This document shows positions 9,402 to 18,658 of a stretch of 64,000 nucleotides of DNA, one piece after another; position 1 is the stretch's first letter, and every line of letters begins with the position of its first letter. Under the pieces are notes generated by a model, which saw only the letters and a list, made by a program, of their open reading frames with translations, did not search any database and was not told the DNA's origin. A program made the translations under genes and the position numbers. Source of the DNA: Halostagnicola sp. A56 (GTDB lineage: Archaea > Halobacteriota > Halobacteria > Halobacteriales > Natrialbaceae); assembly GCF_000691505.1 (NCBI RefSeq), contig NZ_JMIP02000019.1, positions 62,001 to 126,000 of the forward strand, given 5' to 3'.

Positions 9402-10175
9402 CTACTGCGTGTTCGTCATCCCGCCGTCGACGACGAGCGATTCGCCGGTGACGTAATCAGAGAGGTCACTTGCGAGGTACAACGCGGCGTCGGCGACGTC
9501 CTCGGGTTGGCCCGCGCGCCTCGAGGGAATCGCTTGTACGAACCCCTCCTCGGCGTCGGTCCCCATAATTTCGACATCGTCGGTCGTCATCGTGGTCTCG
9601 ATCAGGCCGGGATGGATGGCGTTGACGCGAATTCCCTCCGGGCCGAGGTTCGACGCCATCGCGTAAGTCAGCAGGCGAACCGCACCCTTGGTTCCACAGT
9701 AGGTGATGTAATCGGCCGACCCCTCGAGTCCTGCGACCGACGAGAGGTTGATGATCGACCCGCCGTCGGCGTCAACCATTCGCTTGGCCGCCGCCTGCGC
9801 TCCGAAGAAGGTTCCCTTGACGTTGATGTCCATCATCCGATCGTAGGTCTCCTCGTCGATCTCGAGGAACTCGTCCTCGTGGAAGATCCCCGCGTTGTTC
9901 ACCATGATGTCCACCCCGCCGTACTCCTCGGCGGCGTCGACGGCGTCCTCGAGGTCCGATCGACTCGTCACGTCGCACTCGACGTAGGTCGCGCTGGCGT
10001 CCGTTTCGGCATCGATCAGTTCGTGCGTGGGTTCACCGCCCTCCCGCGGTTCCTCCTGAATATCCGCGATCACGATATCGGCCCCTTCGCTCGCGAATCG
10101 CCGAGCCATCGCTCGGCCGTTCCCACTCGATGCGCCGGTGAGTACCGCAACGCGGTCTTCGAGCATTGGTGACAT
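9402..10175 (-). CDS. SDR-family oxidoreductase
   Basis: 257 residues from MSPMLEDRVAVLTGA; six further codons upstream are open. Classical short-chain dehydrogenase: Rossmann glycine motif TGASSGNGRA (about 14-23), NNAG (about 91-94), catalytic Ser in NLSSVAG, and YxxxK as YCGTK. An NAD(P)(H)-dependent alcohol/ketone or sugar oxidoreduction is expected; substrate cannot be deduced. The C-terminus SLVVDGGM is typical of FabG-like members. It converges on the duplicated aminopeptidase tail and is followed upstream by a pilin gene on the same strand. Confidence 0.9.
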   Translation of the reverse strand: MSPMLEDRVAVLTGASSGNGRAMARRFASEGADIVIADIQEEPREGGEPTHELIDAETDASATYVECDVTSRSDLEDAVDAAEEYGGVDIMVNNAGIFHEDEFLEIDEETYDRMMDINVKGTFFGAQAAAKRMVDADGGSIINLSSVAGLEGSADYITYCGTKGAVRLLTYAMASNLGPEGIRVNAIHPGLIETTMTTDDVEIMGTDAEEGFVQAIPSRRAGQPEDVADAALYLASDLSDYVTGESLVVDGGMTNTQ

Positions 10176-10284
10176 TGCACCGAGACGGACCACGAGTACA
10201 CTAATAAAATCGAGCGGGGAGTATCACCTCGAGCAACGGACCTGTGGCTGCTCGTAACGGGGACCCACTCGAGATTCGCCTCGC

Positions 10285-10761
10285 TCAGTCCGCCCCACTG
10301 TACTCGAACCGGTCCAGAATAGTGCTCCGGTCGTTCGCGTTCCAGACGACCTGGATCTCGCCACCGTCCGAATCGAGCCCGCCATCCGAGTCCTCGGCGA
10401 GCGTGATCGAATCGCCGGTCGAGGTTGAGTTATCCCACGAGTTGTCCTCGACGCCGCCGCTGTCGTCGTCCGTCATCGCGGACAGTTCCTCGGTCATTCC
10501 GCTTCCAGTGATCGTCACCCCCGCGGCATCGAAGTCGTCACCGCCACCGTGGGCGATCGTCACCGTCTCGTTGTGTTCTTGAAACTCGAGGTTGACCGTC
10601 GGCTGTGACGGCTGGTCGGGGATCATTCCCATGACGAGCCCGCCGATAATCGCAGCCATAATCACGGTGATTCCGACCATGAGGACGATGCCGATAACGG
10701 GGCTCACTGCGCGCTCGTTCGACGATTCCGCTCGCTCGAGTGAAAGTGCGTTCAGATCCAT
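10285..10761 (-). CDS. Archaeal type IV pilin (DUF1628-type)
   Basis: 158 residues with the typical archaellin/pilin-like N-terminus: a short basic leader, the processing region RAVSPVIGIVLMVGIT (about 18-33), then a 25-residue hydrophobic helix that would be the filament core after PibD-type cleavage. The remainder is acidic, Ser/Asp/Gly-rich and beta-prone. Probably an adhesive or structural surface pilin. It is separated by about 109 bp from the SDR gene on the same strand. Confidence 0.85.
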   Translation of the reverse strand: MDLNALSLERAESSNERAVSPVIGIVLMVGITVIMAAIIGGLVMGMIPDQPSQPTVNLEFQEHNETVTIAHGGGDDFDAAGVTITGSGMTEELSAMTDDDSGGVEDNSWDNSTSTGDSITLAEDSDGGLDSDGGEIQVVWNANDRSTILDRFEYSGAD

Positions 10762-11178
10762 TGGTGGAACAGCCTGCGAACTGACGGCGTTGCGAGCGCG
10801 AGTGCGGTTGTCGATCGCAAAGGTGCTCGAGATCGATGGTCGACGATGGCTCGCGAGTCCGTCCGGTTCGACCAGTGCTGTGGAAGCCTCCTTCGTTTTC
10901 TATTAAAAACTCTCGCGTGTGCTCACCGCTGGGGGGCGAGTCTCGAGGACGTTCGCTTCCACAACACGATCGAAACCCCAACAGGTCGGCGCGAGTTCAG
11001 ATTCTACATGATCTATATTCTTTATAAAAAGAAGGAACTCAATTTATAGTACAATTTTTGAAATTGACGAACTCGGTGTATTTCCTGGTTTGCGCTCTGT
11101 ACCCGCAACATCGCCCGCGTTCGGCCGTCACAACCGACAAACGACAATACTTTTCCATCGGGGTCCGAAACGACAGGT
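10762..11178. other. Intergenic region before citrate synthase
   Basis: 417 bp with no supported gene. The part at about 11008-11060 is unusually AT-rich (tctatattctttataaaaagaagg) for this genome and carries at least one good TATA-like box. It probably contains the divergent promoters of the pilin and citrate synthase genes. Confidence 0.5.
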
Positions 11179-12327
11179 ATGGCAGACGACCTCAAGAAAG
11201 GGCTGGAGGGAGTGTTGGTCGCAGAGTCAGGGCTCAGCTCCATCGACGGCGACGTGGGTCGCCTGGTGTATCGCGGGTACACCATCGAAGACCTCGCACG
11301 CGGTGCGAGCTACGAAGAAGTCGCGTACCTGCTCTGGCACGGCACGCTTCCGGACGAGGAGGAACTCGCGGAGTTCTCCGACGCGATGGCCGCAGAGCGC
11401 GACGTAGACGACGCCATCCTCGAGACGATTCGCGCGCTCGTCGAGGCAGACGAGCGACCGATGGCGGCGATGCGAACCGCGGTTTCGATGCTCTCGTCGT
11501 CCGAACCCGAACCGAACGCGGACCCGGCGGACCGGGAGGCGTCGCTTCGGAAGGGGCGTCGGATCACGGCGAAGATTCCGACGATCCTCGCGGCGTTCGA
11601 GCGGTACCGACAGGGCGAAGAGCCGGTCGATCCCGATCCGAGTCTCGGACTCGCGGCCAATTTCCTCTACATGATGACCGGCGAGGAGCCGGACGAGGTC
11701 GCCGCCGAGACGTTCGATCAGGCGCTGATCCTCCACGCCGATCACGGGCTCAACGCCTCGACGTTCACGTCGATGGTCATCGGCTCGACCATGGCCGACA
11801 TCTACTCCGCTGTCACCGGCGGGATCGGTGCCCTCTCGGGGCCCCTTCACGGCGGCGCGAACCAGGACGTCATGGAAGTCCTCATCGAAATCGACGAGAG
11901 CGGCCTCGACCCCCTCGAGTGGGTCGAGCAGGCGACCGAGGAAGGTCGGCGCATCCCCGGCTTCGGCCACCGCGTCTACAGCGTCAAGGATCCCCGAGCG
12001 AAGATCTTACAGGAGCGCAGCCGCGAACTCGCCGAGACCGGCGACTCGAAGTGGTACGACATCACCACTACCATCGAGGACTACCTCACCGACGAGAAGG
12101 GACTCGTCGAGAAGGGCATCGCGCCGAACGTCGACTTCTACTCCGGATCGGTCTACTACCAGCTGGGCATTCCGATCGATATGTACACGCCCATCTTCGC
12201 GATGAGCCGCTCGAGCGGCTGGATCGCACACGTCCTCGAGTACCAGGAGGACAACCGACTCATCCGGCCGCGCGCACGCTACACCGGCCCGGACGAACAG
12301 GAACTCGTTCCGCTTGAAGACCGATAG
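11179..12327 (+). CDS. citZ: Citrate synthase
   Basis: 382 residues, the usual length for archaeal/Gram-positive citrate synthase. Recognisable segments: SGLSSIDGDVGRLVYRGY near the N-terminus, active-site His in LHADHGLNAST, the GGPLHGGAN-type loop (SGPLHGGANQDV), second His in GFGHRVY, and catalytic Asp in NVDFYSG. It condenses acetyl-CoA and oxaloacetate at the TCA entry point. The translation start has almost no leader with a Shine-Dalgarno, as in leaderless haloarchaeal mRNAs. The gamma-glutamylcyclotransferase-like gene follows after 42 bp and could be co-transcribed. Confidence 0.96.
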   Translation: MADDLKKGLEGVLVAESGLSSIDGDVGRLVYRGYTIEDLARGASYEEVAYLLWHGTLPDEEELAEFSDAMAAERDVDDAILETIRALVEADERPMAAMRTAVSMLSSSEPEPNADPADREASLRKGRRITAKIPTILAAFERYRQGEEPVDPDPSLGLAANFLYMMTGEEPDEVAAETFDQALILHADHGLNASTFTSMVIGSTMADIYSAVTGGIGALSGPLHGGANQDVMEVLIEIDESGLDPLEWVEQATEEGRRIPGFGHRVYSVKDPRAKILQERSRELAETGDSKWYDITTTIEDYLTDEKGLVEKGIAPNVDFYSGSVYYQLGIPIDMYTPIFAMSRSSGWIAHVLEYQEDNRLIRPRARYTGPDEQELVPLEDR

Positions 12328-12369
12328 ATCGGGTCGAAAACCGCCGCTGGTGCCGATTTTTGAAAACTG

Positions 12370-12906
12370 ATGTTCGTCTTCGTCTACGGAACGCTCACCG
12401 ACGCGACTCGAGTCGACGCCGTGCTCGACGAGACGATCCGCGGGTCCAGACCGCCCGCATACGCGGACCCCGAGTTCATCGGTGATGCGACGCTCGAGGG
12501 ACTTCACCGCGTCGACGGCGCGTATCCGACGCTCGTTCCCGGCGGACGCGTTACTGGGCGAGTGCTCTCGGTCGACGAACGCGATCTCGAGGCCCTCGAC
12601 GCCTACGAGGGACTTACACAGGGACTGTACGTACGAGTGAGGCTTCCGCGCGTCGAGCAGCTCGGTTCGACGGCGACGCTGCCTGCGGACGATTTCGATG
12701 TCGCGGTGTCCGACGAGCCCGGCGCCGTTCCGGCAGAGGAACTGGATCCTGAGTCGTCCGTGTGGACGTACATCGGCGATCCGGATCGGCTCGGAGTCGA
12801 ATCCGAGCAGGAATCGGCGGCCCACTGGCCGGGCTCGGGACCGTTCGCCGAACGGGTTCGTCGATTTCTCGAGCGGGACCCAACCGTGGTACTGACCGAC
12901 GAATGA
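12370..12906 (+). CDS. Gamma-glutamylcyclotransferase-like (AIG2/GGCT) protein
   Basis: 178 residues. The N-terminus MFVFVYGTLTDATR is the family's YGTL substrate-binding loop; an acidic residue in the LEALDAYEG segment (about 75-82) corresponds to the usual catalytic Glu region. The fold is a small beta-barrel acting on gamma-glutamyl amides, though many archaeal members lack a known substrate. The C-terminal 60 residues extend beyond the core domain. It lies 42 bp after citrate synthase. Confidence 0.82.
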   Translation: MFVFVYGTLTDATRVDAVLDETIRGSRPPAYADPEFIGDATLEGLHRVDGAYPTLVPGGRVTGRVLSVDERDLEALDAYEGLTQGLYVRVRLPRVEQLGSTATLPADDFDVAVSDEPGAVPAEELDPESSVWTYIGDPDRLGVESEQESAAHWPGSGPFAERVRRFLERDPTVVLTDE

Positions 12907-13170
12907 CGATCGTCTGCTCGCCGTCAGACACCAGTTTCAGGTCGCTTCCCGCTTGCGATTTCACTTTCACTTCGGAGGCATGAGATTTATATGTGCCCGG
13001 TCCTCCTGTATAGTCGCACGTCACACGCCGTGCATTCCCTGTATTCCCGTAGTGCTGTTCCCTTGTATCAGCACTACCTTCCGACACTACTCGTGAGACA
13101 CATCGCGAGCGATCGACGAGCGACGACGGCCCACAGCAATCCTTACAGTTCGTCCCGAGTAGTCGGTTGT

Positions 13171-14382
13171 ATGCTCTCACTTGAGGCGATTCTCGAGGCG
13201 CGTCCGCGGGTGCGAGAGACGTCGCGGCACACGCCGTGTGAGTACTCGCACACGTTCTCCGCGATGACGGGCGCGGAGATCCACCTGAAACTCGAAAATC
13301 AGCAGCGAACGGGGGCGTTCAAGATTCGAGGGGCGACGAACCGAATCGCGACGCTGACGCAGGCCGAGAAAGACGCGGGCGTCGTCACCGCGAGCGCGGG
13401 CAATCACGCGCAGGGCGTCGCGCTCGCCGCGACGCGAACGGGCGTCGACTCGAAGATCGTCATGCCCGAGAACGCGCCGATCGCGAAGGTCAAGGCGACG
13501 AAAAACTACGGCGCGTCGGTCGTCCTCCACGGCGTCGACTACAGCGAGGCCGCCGAACGCGCACACGAGATCGAACGCGAGGAGGACAGAACCTACCTCC
13601 ACGCCTTCGACGACCCGGACGTGATGGCGGGCCAGGGAACGATCGGCCTCGAGATCCTCGAGGATTGCCCCGAAGTCGAAACCGTCGTCGTCCCGATCGG
13701 CGGCGGCGGATTGATCAGCGGAATCGCGACGGCGATCAAAGAACAGCGCCCGGACGTGCGTGTGATCGGCGTACAGGCCGAAGGGGCCTCGAGCGCGGCC
13801 AGTTCGCTCGAGAAGGGAGAGCTCGTCACGCTCGATTCGGTCGACACCGTCGCGGACGGCATCGCGACCCGCAGCATCGGCGAACAGACGTTTCCGATCA
13901 TTCAAGAGCGCGTCGACGAGGTCGTCACGGTCTCAGACGCCCAGATCGCCACGGCGCTGGTGCAACTGCTCGAGCGCTCGAAGACGCTCGTCGAAGGCGC
14001 GGGTGCGGTGCCGCTCGCCGCCGTGCTCTTCGAGCGGTTCGACTACGAGGACGACGAGGTCATCGTCCCCGCGCTCTGTGGGGGCAACATCGACATGAAC
14101 ATGCTCTCGACGGTCATCGTCCGCGGGCTGGTCGAAACCGGCCGGTACCTCAAGATCCGAACCGTTCTCGAGGACCGACCCGGCGCGCTCGAGGACTTAC
14201 TCGACATCTTCTCGGCCCACCGCGCGAACATCTACGGCATCCAGCACGACCGGACCTCGCGCGATATCAGTATGAGCGACACCGAGGTCGAAATCGACCT
14301 CGAGATGCGCGGGCACGATCACGTCGCGGAATTCCTCGAGGACCTTCGATCCGAGGGCTACGAAGTCGACGTGCTGGTGTAG
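13171..14382 (+). CDS. ilvA: Threonine ammonia-lyase (threonine deaminase)
   Basis: 403 residues from ATG 13171; the open frame upstream is promoter DNA. PLP enzyme of fold type II: the lysine lies in RTGAFKIRGATN (about residue 51), followed by SAGNHAQGVA and the phosphate-binding GGGGL loop (about 178). A C-terminal ACT domain (about 325-403, RTVLEDRPGALEDLLDIF) suggests allosteric control by an amino acid. It converts threonine to 2-oxobutanoate and ammonia for isoleucine synthesis or threonine breakdown. The promoter region includes a TATA-like tttatatg near 12986. Confidence 0.95.
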   Translation: MLSLEAILEARPRVRETSRHTPCEYSHTFSAMTGAEIHLKLENQQRTGAFKIRGATNRIATLTQAEKDAGVVTASAGNHAQGVALAATRTGVDSKIVMPENAPIAKVKATKNYGASVVLHGVDYSEAAERAHEIEREEDRTYLHAFDDPDVMAGQGTIGLEILEDCPEVETVVVPIGGGGLISGIATAIKEQRPDVRVIGVQAEGASSAASSLEKGELVTLDSVDTVADGIATRSIGEQTFPIIQERVDEVVTVSDAQIATALVQLLERSKTLVEGAGAVPLAAVLFERFDYEDDEVIVPALCGGNIDMNMLSTVIVRGLVETGRYLKIRTVLEDRPGALEDLLDIFSAHRANIYGIQHDRTSRDISMSDTEVEIDLEMRGHDHVAEFLEDLRSEGYEVDVLV

Positions 14383-14452
14383 GCTCGCGTGTGGGCGGCG
14401 TTTGCGCTGGCTTCGGTACGTTTAGGTCGGCTCCGGAACTTCCCTCGAGCGA

Positions 14453-14671
14453 GTGCACTCACGACACAAATCTGCCCTCCTCTGGGGCCTGGTCGGTTCG
14501 ATGGCGTTTCTCGCCGTGTTACAGGGCTATACGCTCGCTCGAGAGCCGTTGCTTTCGATCACGCAGGCGATTCTCGTCGCCGCCGTCGTCGGCGTGATGA
14601 CGGCATTGATAGCCTACGGGCTCGAGCACCGTATCGCCGAGTGGACGGCAAAACGGGTGGACGGACAATGA
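14453..14671 (+). CDS. Small membrane protein, 72 aa
   Basis: GTG start. Two hydrophobic helices (about 9-24 and 36-56) separated by AREPLLSITQ, and a charged C-terminus (LEHRIAEWTAKRVDGQ). The frame is well formed and lies 70 bp after ilvA on the same strand, so it may share its transcript. It looks like one of the short uncharacterised haloarchaeal membrane families. Function unknown. Confidence 0.7.
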   Translation: MHSRHKSALLWGLVGSMAFLAVLQGYTLAREPLLSITQAILVAAVVGVMTALIAYGLEHRIAEWTAKRVDGQ

Positions 14672-14733
14672 TCGCAGGCGGGCGCGGTCACTATCGTAGT
14701 CTTTAAACGACCGACCCGGTTAGCTACGGGTGA

Positions 14734-14814
14734 GCCAGGATGGCCGAACGGTAAGGCGCACGCCTGGAAAGCGTGTTCCCTTTGGGATTCAGGGTTCAAA
14801 TCCCTGTCCTGGCG
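14734..14814 (+). tRNA. tRNA-Ser (GGA)
   Basis: A cloverleaf can be drawn by hand: acceptor gccagga (14734-14740) with tcctggc (14807-14813); D-stem gcc/ggc; anticodon stem cacgc/gcgtg (14759-14763/14771-14775) around loop ctGGAaa, anticodon 14766-14768; a long variable arm (ttccctttggga region), as expected for serine; T-arm caggg-ttcaaat-ccctg; discriminator G at 14814. No CCA is encoded and no intron is seen. Confidence 0.95.
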
Positions 14815-14940
14815 TATTCTGTCGCGAACAAACTCGTGAGCGACAGATACCCAAAGAAGGGATTTGAATCAGGGAGGTCGCGCACAGCGAGCAACGCGAG
14901 CGAGCACGTCCGACCGTGGTTCAAATCCCTGTCCTGGCGT
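14793..14940 (+). repeat. Second copy of the tRNA-Ser 3' end (possible att scar)
   Basis: The last 22 bases of the tRNA plus one (14793-14815, ggttcaaatccctgtcctggcgt) occur again exactly at 14918-14940, 125 bp downstream. Duplicated tRNA 3' ends are the usual footprint of integrase-mediated insertion at a tRNA gene. The interval holds no integrase or gene, so any element has been lost, or this is a local duplication. Confidence 0.85.
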
Positions 14941-15134
14941 TTTGTCGGAATCACGACTCGCTCCGATCGTCGGTTTTTCGACAAACTCCTGTCCTGACCC
15001 CCGTTTCCACGTATTTGACGCCTAACAACCGCATCACCCGAGACTCCTCCCCCGAAATTCGTCCCGGAACAACCGTTCTTAGCAGTTCCTCGAGCAGCCA
15101 CTATTCTCCTCTCCCTCTGTCGCTCGAGACCGCG
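14941..15134. other. Intergenic after tRNA-Ser
   Basis: No gene seen. Together with the att-like stretch this makes about 320 bp of non-coding DNA between the tRNA and the small acidic protein on the minus strand. Confidence 0.4.
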
Positions 15135-15248
15135 TCACTGCGTGATCTCGACCGGGGAGTCGGTCGCGATCCAGCAGTCGGGGTCGTCTCGGTCTCGCAG
15201 TTCGAGCAGTCCGTCGTCACAGACCACGAGTTCGTATCGGTCGTCCAT
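15135..15248 (-). CDS. Acidic mini-protein, 37 aa
   Basis: A short frame starting MDDRYELVVCDDGLLELRDR and ending DDPVEI-like SPVEITQ. Alternating beta-strand pattern, highly acidic, with two Cys and one Trp. This matches a small conserved haloarchaeal family (DUF7331-like, from memory). A longer frame upstream is Arg/Pro-rich and not credible. Function unknown. Confidence 0.62.
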   Translation of the reverse strand: MDDRYELVVCDDGLLELRDRDDPDCWIATDSPVEITQ

Positions 15249-15439
15249 TGGAATCGTCCGTCGATCCACCGAGAACGCGTATGGTAACGGGGCGCCTACC
15301 GTCCGCTGTGAAGGTGGTATGGACCGTGTACCATCGTCCCAGAGCGTGAAACTCGGGTGGGGACGGAGGCCTCGAGCGAGGGGTTCGACCGATGGGGACC
15401 GATGAAAGGATCTTATCGATGCGCCCCGTTGGAATCGGT

Positions 15440-16141
15440 ATGTGTGGCCGCTATACGCTCTTCGTCGATCAGGACGATCTCGAGGATCGGTTCGACGCCC
15501 GGTTCGCCGAGCCGTTCGCGCCGCGGTACAACATGGCACCGGGCCAGCGTCTGCCCGTCATCACGAACGAGGAACCGGAAACGATCCGGTCCCTCGAGTG
15601 GGGACTGGTGCCGTCGTGGGCCGACAACGATAGAGACGGGCTAATCAACGCGCGTGCGGAGACCGTCGACGAGAAACCGAGTTTTCGCGAGGCCTACGAC
15701 CAGCGCCGTGCGCTGGTGCTCGCCGATGGGTTCTACGAGTGGACCGAGACCGAAGACGGCGGGAAACAGCCGTATCGAGTCGCGTTCGAGGACGATCGAC
15801 CGTTCGCGATGGCGGGGCTCTGGGAGCGCTGGGAGCCGGAGACGACCCAGACCGGCCTCGAGTCGTTCGGTGGCGGCGCTGGAGACTCCGAACCCGGCGA
15901 CGATGCGGGACCGCTCGAGACCTTCACGGTCGTCACGACGGAACCAAACGACCTCGTCGGCGAGTTACACCACCGAATGGCAGCGATTCTCGAACCGACG
16001 GTCGAGCGCGACTGGTTGACGGGTGCGGCGTCGACGGCGGCGCTCGAACCCCATCCGGCCGACGAGATGGTCGCCTATCCGGTTTCGACGGCGGTGAACA
16101 GTCCGGCAACCGACGAGCCGTCGCTGGTCGAGCCGGTGTGA
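15440..16141 (+). CDS. SRAP/HMCES-family abasic-site processing protein
   Basis: 233 residues from MCGRYTLF, the diagnostic N-terminus: after Met removal Cys2 becomes the nucleophile that crosslinks abasic sites in single-stranded DNA. Other family marks: RYNMAPGQ (Asn), LEWGLVPSWA, NARAET (Glu), GFYEW and the ELHHRMAAIL histidine. The family protects AP sites at replication forks and is linked to SOS loci in bacteria (YedK). An in-frame earlier start at 15392 would bury Cys2, so it is rejected. A Gly/Asp-rich insertion (about 140-155) is haloarchaeal. Confidence 0.93.
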   Translation: MCGRYTLFVDQDDLEDRFDARFAEPFAPRYNMAPGQRLPVITNEEPETIRSLEWGLVPSWADNDRDGLINARAETVDEKPSFREAYDQRRALVLADGFYEWTETEDGGKQPYRVAFEDDRPFAMAGLWERWEPETTQTGLESFGGGAGDSEPGDDAGPLETFTVVTTEPNDLVGELHHRMAAILEPTVERDWLTGAASTAALEPHPADEMVAYPVSTAVNSPATDEPSLVEPV

Positions 16142-16310
16142 TCGACCCGGTCGATAGAATATAAAAGTAGCACGGAACCGACGACGCTCGTTCCCGGAAA
16201 GGTACGCTATTGTGTGACACACTCCCCGAGTGAATCGGGCGCAGTGGTGCGATTTCGGGATGCGACTGCGTTCGCGATCGATCGGCCCCGGTCGACACCG
16301 AGAGTGAAGG

Positions 16311-16320
16311 TTTATATAGA
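16311..16320 (+). promoter_or_regulatory. TATA box of the thermosome gene
   Basis: tttatataga sits 26-35 bp ahead of the thermosome ATG, the right spacing for a leaderless archaeal transcript. No Shine-Dalgarno precedes the ATG. The DNA upstream (16200-16310) is the likely site of heat-responsive control, but no known operator is recognised. Confidence 0.7.
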
Positions 16321-16345
16321 AGGACAAACATAGAATCAGCTGACT

Positions 16346-18013
16346 ATGAGTCAGCGAATGCAACAGGGACAGCCGATGATCGTAATGAGCGAGGACTCCC
16401 AGCGCGTCAAAGACCAGGACGCGCAGGACTACAACATCAGCGCCGCTCGAGCGGTCGCCGAGGCCGTTCGCTCGACGCTCGGTCCGAAAGGAATGGACAA
16501 GATGCTCGTCGACTCGATGGGCTCGGTCACCATCACGAACGACGGCGTCACCATCCTCAAGGAGATGGACATCGACAACCCGACGGCCGAGATGATCATC
16601 GAAGTCGCCGAAACGCAGGAGGACGAAGCCGGTGACGGCACAACGACCGCCGTCGCCATCGCGGGCGAACTCCTCAAGAACGCCGAGGACCTGCTCGAGC
16701 AGGACATTCACCCGACGGCCATCATCAAAGGGTTCCACATGGCCGCAGAGCAGGCTCGAGCGGAAGTCGACGATATCGCCGAAGACATCGACCCCAGCGA
16801 CGAAGAACTCATCCGCAAGACAGCGGAAACCTCGATGACCGGCAAAGGTGCCGAGGTCAACAAAGAGCACCTCTCGCAGCTCATCGTGGATGCTGTCTCC
16901 GGCGTCACCGTCGAAACGGACGACGGCGAGAACGTCGTCGACCTCGAGTTCCTCAACATCGAGACCCAGACGGGCCGAGCCGTTGGCGAATCCGACCTCC
17001 TCGAGGGCGGCATCGTCGACAAGGACCCGGTCCACGACAACATGCCGACCGACGCCGAGGACGCGAACATCCTCCTGCTGAACGAACCGATCGAGATCGA
17101 AGAGACCGATGTCGACACCGAAGTCTCCGTCACGGATCCGGACCAGCTCCAGAAGTTCCTCGACCGTGAGGAAGAACAGCTCAAGGAGAAGGTTCAGCAG
17201 ATCGTCGACCTCGATGCTGATGTCGTCTTCTGTCAGAAGGGAATCGACGACCTCGCACAGCACTACCTCGCCAAAGAGGGTATCCTCGCCGTTCGCCGCG
17301 CGAAAAAGAGCGACCTCGAGTTCCTCTCGGAAGTCGTCGACGCGGCCGTCGTCTCGGACCTCGCAAGCGCGAGCACCGAGGACCTCGGCTTCGGTGACGT
17401 CACCCGAGACGAGGAAGACGAACTGTTCTACGTCGAAGGGGAGGACGCCCACGGCGTTACCCTCCTGCTTCGCGGCTCGACCGACCACGTCGTCGACGAA
17501 CTCGAGCGCGGCGTCAACGACGCGCTCGATGTCGTCGCACAGACCGTCTCCGACGGCCGCGTTCTGGCCGGCGGCGGCGCGATCGAGGTCGAACTCGCCT
17601 CGCGTCTGCGCGACTACGCTGACTCCGTTTCCGGACGCGAACAGCTCGCCGTCGAGGCGTTCGCAGACTCCCTCGAGCTCGTCCCGCGCGTGCTCGCGGA
17701 AAACGCCGGCCTCGACAGCATCGACACGCTCGTCGACCTCCGCGCGGCCCACGAGGACGGCGACGTTACGGCCGGTCTGAACGTCTTCTCGGGCGACGTC
17801 GAGGACACCTTCGACGCCGGTGTCGTCGAGCCAGCCCACGCGAAAGAACAGGCCGTGACCTCCGCGAGCGAGGCAGCGAACCTCGTGCTCAAGATCGACG
17901 ACATCATCTCCGCCGGCGACCTCTCGACCGACAAGGGCGACGACGAGGGTGGCGCACCCGGCGGCGCAGGCGGCATGGGCGGCATGGGCGGCGGCATGGG
18001 CGGCATGATGTGA
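16346..18013 (+). CDS. thsB: Thermosome (group II chaperonin) subunit
   Basis: 555 residues. All chaperonin landmarks are present: [54 protein letters not shown] and the nucleotide-binding C-terminal equatorial domain; the tail is a Gly/Met-rich GGMGG repeat typical of group II subunits. The N-terminus [20 protein letters not shown] recalls Haloferax thermosome subunit 2, hence the symbol, but paralogue assignment is from memory. It forms double-ring ATP-driven folding complexes in the cytoplasm with paralogues encoded elsewhere. Monocistronic with a strong TATA box. Confidence 0.95.
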   Translation: MSQRMQQGQPMIVMSEDSQRVKDQDAQDYNISAARAVAEAVRSTLGPKGMDKMLVDSMGSVTITNDGVTILKEMDIDNPTAEMIIEVAETQEDEAGDGTTTAVAIAGELLKNAEDLLEQDIHPTAIIKGFHMAAEQARAEVDDIAEDIDPSDEELIRKTAETSMTGKGAEVNKEHLSQLIVDAVSGVTVETDDGENVVDLEFLNIETQTGRAVGESDLLEGGIVDKDPVHDNMPTDAEDANILLLNEPIEIEETDVDTEVSVTDPDQLQKFLDREEEQLKEKVQQIVDLDADVVFCQKGIDDLAQHYLAKEGILAVRRAKKSDLEFLSEVVDAAVVSDLASASTEDLGFGDVTRDEEDELFYVEGEDAHGVTLLLRGSTDHVVDELERGVNDALDVVAQTVSDGRVLAGGGAIEVELASRLRDYADSVSGREQLAVEAFADSLELVPRVLAENAGLDSIDTLVDLRAAHEDGDVTAGLNVFSGDVEDTFDAGVVEPAHAKEQAVTSASEAANLVLKIDDIISAGDLSTDKGDDEGGAPGGAGGMGGMGGGMGGMM

Positions 18014-18150
18014 ACTCGGCCCAAAGCCTATCCCATCCCTTGACCAACGGCAGAGCACACGACTGACCGTTTCGGACATTTTTGCGAGCGTGGATAGTTG
18101 CCGATCGAGCGGTGAGCCAGTTCTTTTATTCTTGCCCACGATAGACTGGT

Positions 18151-18291
18151 ATGGCCTATCAAACCACGATCGGCTGGTCGCTCGTCTCCTCGGGGCTCGT
18201 CACGCTCGTGCTGTTCGTCCTCCCCGGCGATTCACTGTGGTGGGGGATCGGACTGCTCGTGCTCGGAGTACTCGTATTATACATCCGGTGA
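18151..18291 (+). CDS. Membrane mini-protein, 46 aa
   Basis: Starts MAYQTTIGWSLVSSG and consists almost entirely of two hydrophobic helices split by PGDSLWWG, ending LYIR. A TATA-like tcttttattctt lies about 25-35 bp upstream (18119-18131), supporting leaderless expression. Too short for most gene finders. Function unknown. Confidence 0.6.
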   Translation: MAYQTTIGWSLVSSGLVTLVLFVLPGDSLWWGIGLLVLGVLVLYIR

Positions 18292-18448
18292 GCGCGCTCG
18301 TTCTCGAAAATGGGACTGGTGAACGAGTCACACGAGGAGTGACTTGAGGCGAGCGACAGAGACGAGACGCTCTGGGCTCGCAGGCAGATGATCGGAAGTC
18401 AGTAGTGGGTGTATCGAGGAGAAATTCGGTACGCAGGTCTCAGCAGGA

Positions 18449-18571
18449 TTACTCGTCTTCGCGAACCTCGAGTTCGAACTGTTCGTTCTCCGAGACCGAG
18501 TTGAGGACGACGCTCGTGTTCGAGGCTTTGATGTCTGGATCGGTCAGCAGGGCTTTGATCTGTTCGTTCAT
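18449..18571 (-). pseudogene. Orphan C-terminal fragment, 40 codons
   Basis: Reading from ATG 18571: [20 protein letters not shown], then a strand-rich acidic end ELEVREDE. The same frame continues 5' without a start (…[12 protein letters not shown]) until a stop that overlaps the end of the S-layer gene. The composition is credible protein, but the lack of an N-terminal domain suggests the tail of a truncated gene left downstream of the S-layer gene. It could alternatively be a real 40-residue protein. I do not recognise the family. Confidence 0.4.
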
Positions 18572-18658
18572 TCCGTCGGTGTCGACGAACTTGGTGGAGC
18601 GCTCGAAAGAAAGTGGAAATGCTGCGAAAGCCGGACGAAGTCCGGTAGTTAGTGGTCG

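Noticed and set aside
11058-12317. 419-residue Arg-rich frame over citrate synthase
   Set aside because: Same-strand shadow in another frame; very basic composition does not fit a haloarchaeal protein.
12907-13005. Minus-strand frame reading SEVKVKSQAGSDLKLVSDGE, reminiscent of VgrG-type repeats
   Set aside because: It has no start, runs into Arg/Pro-rich antisense of the cyclotransferase gene and has no tail-like neighbours.
15965-18139. 724-residue open frame antisense to the thermosome gene
   Set aside because: Mirror of a GC-rich acidic gene: wobble bias keeps the opposite frame open. The thermosome on the plus strand is unmistakable.
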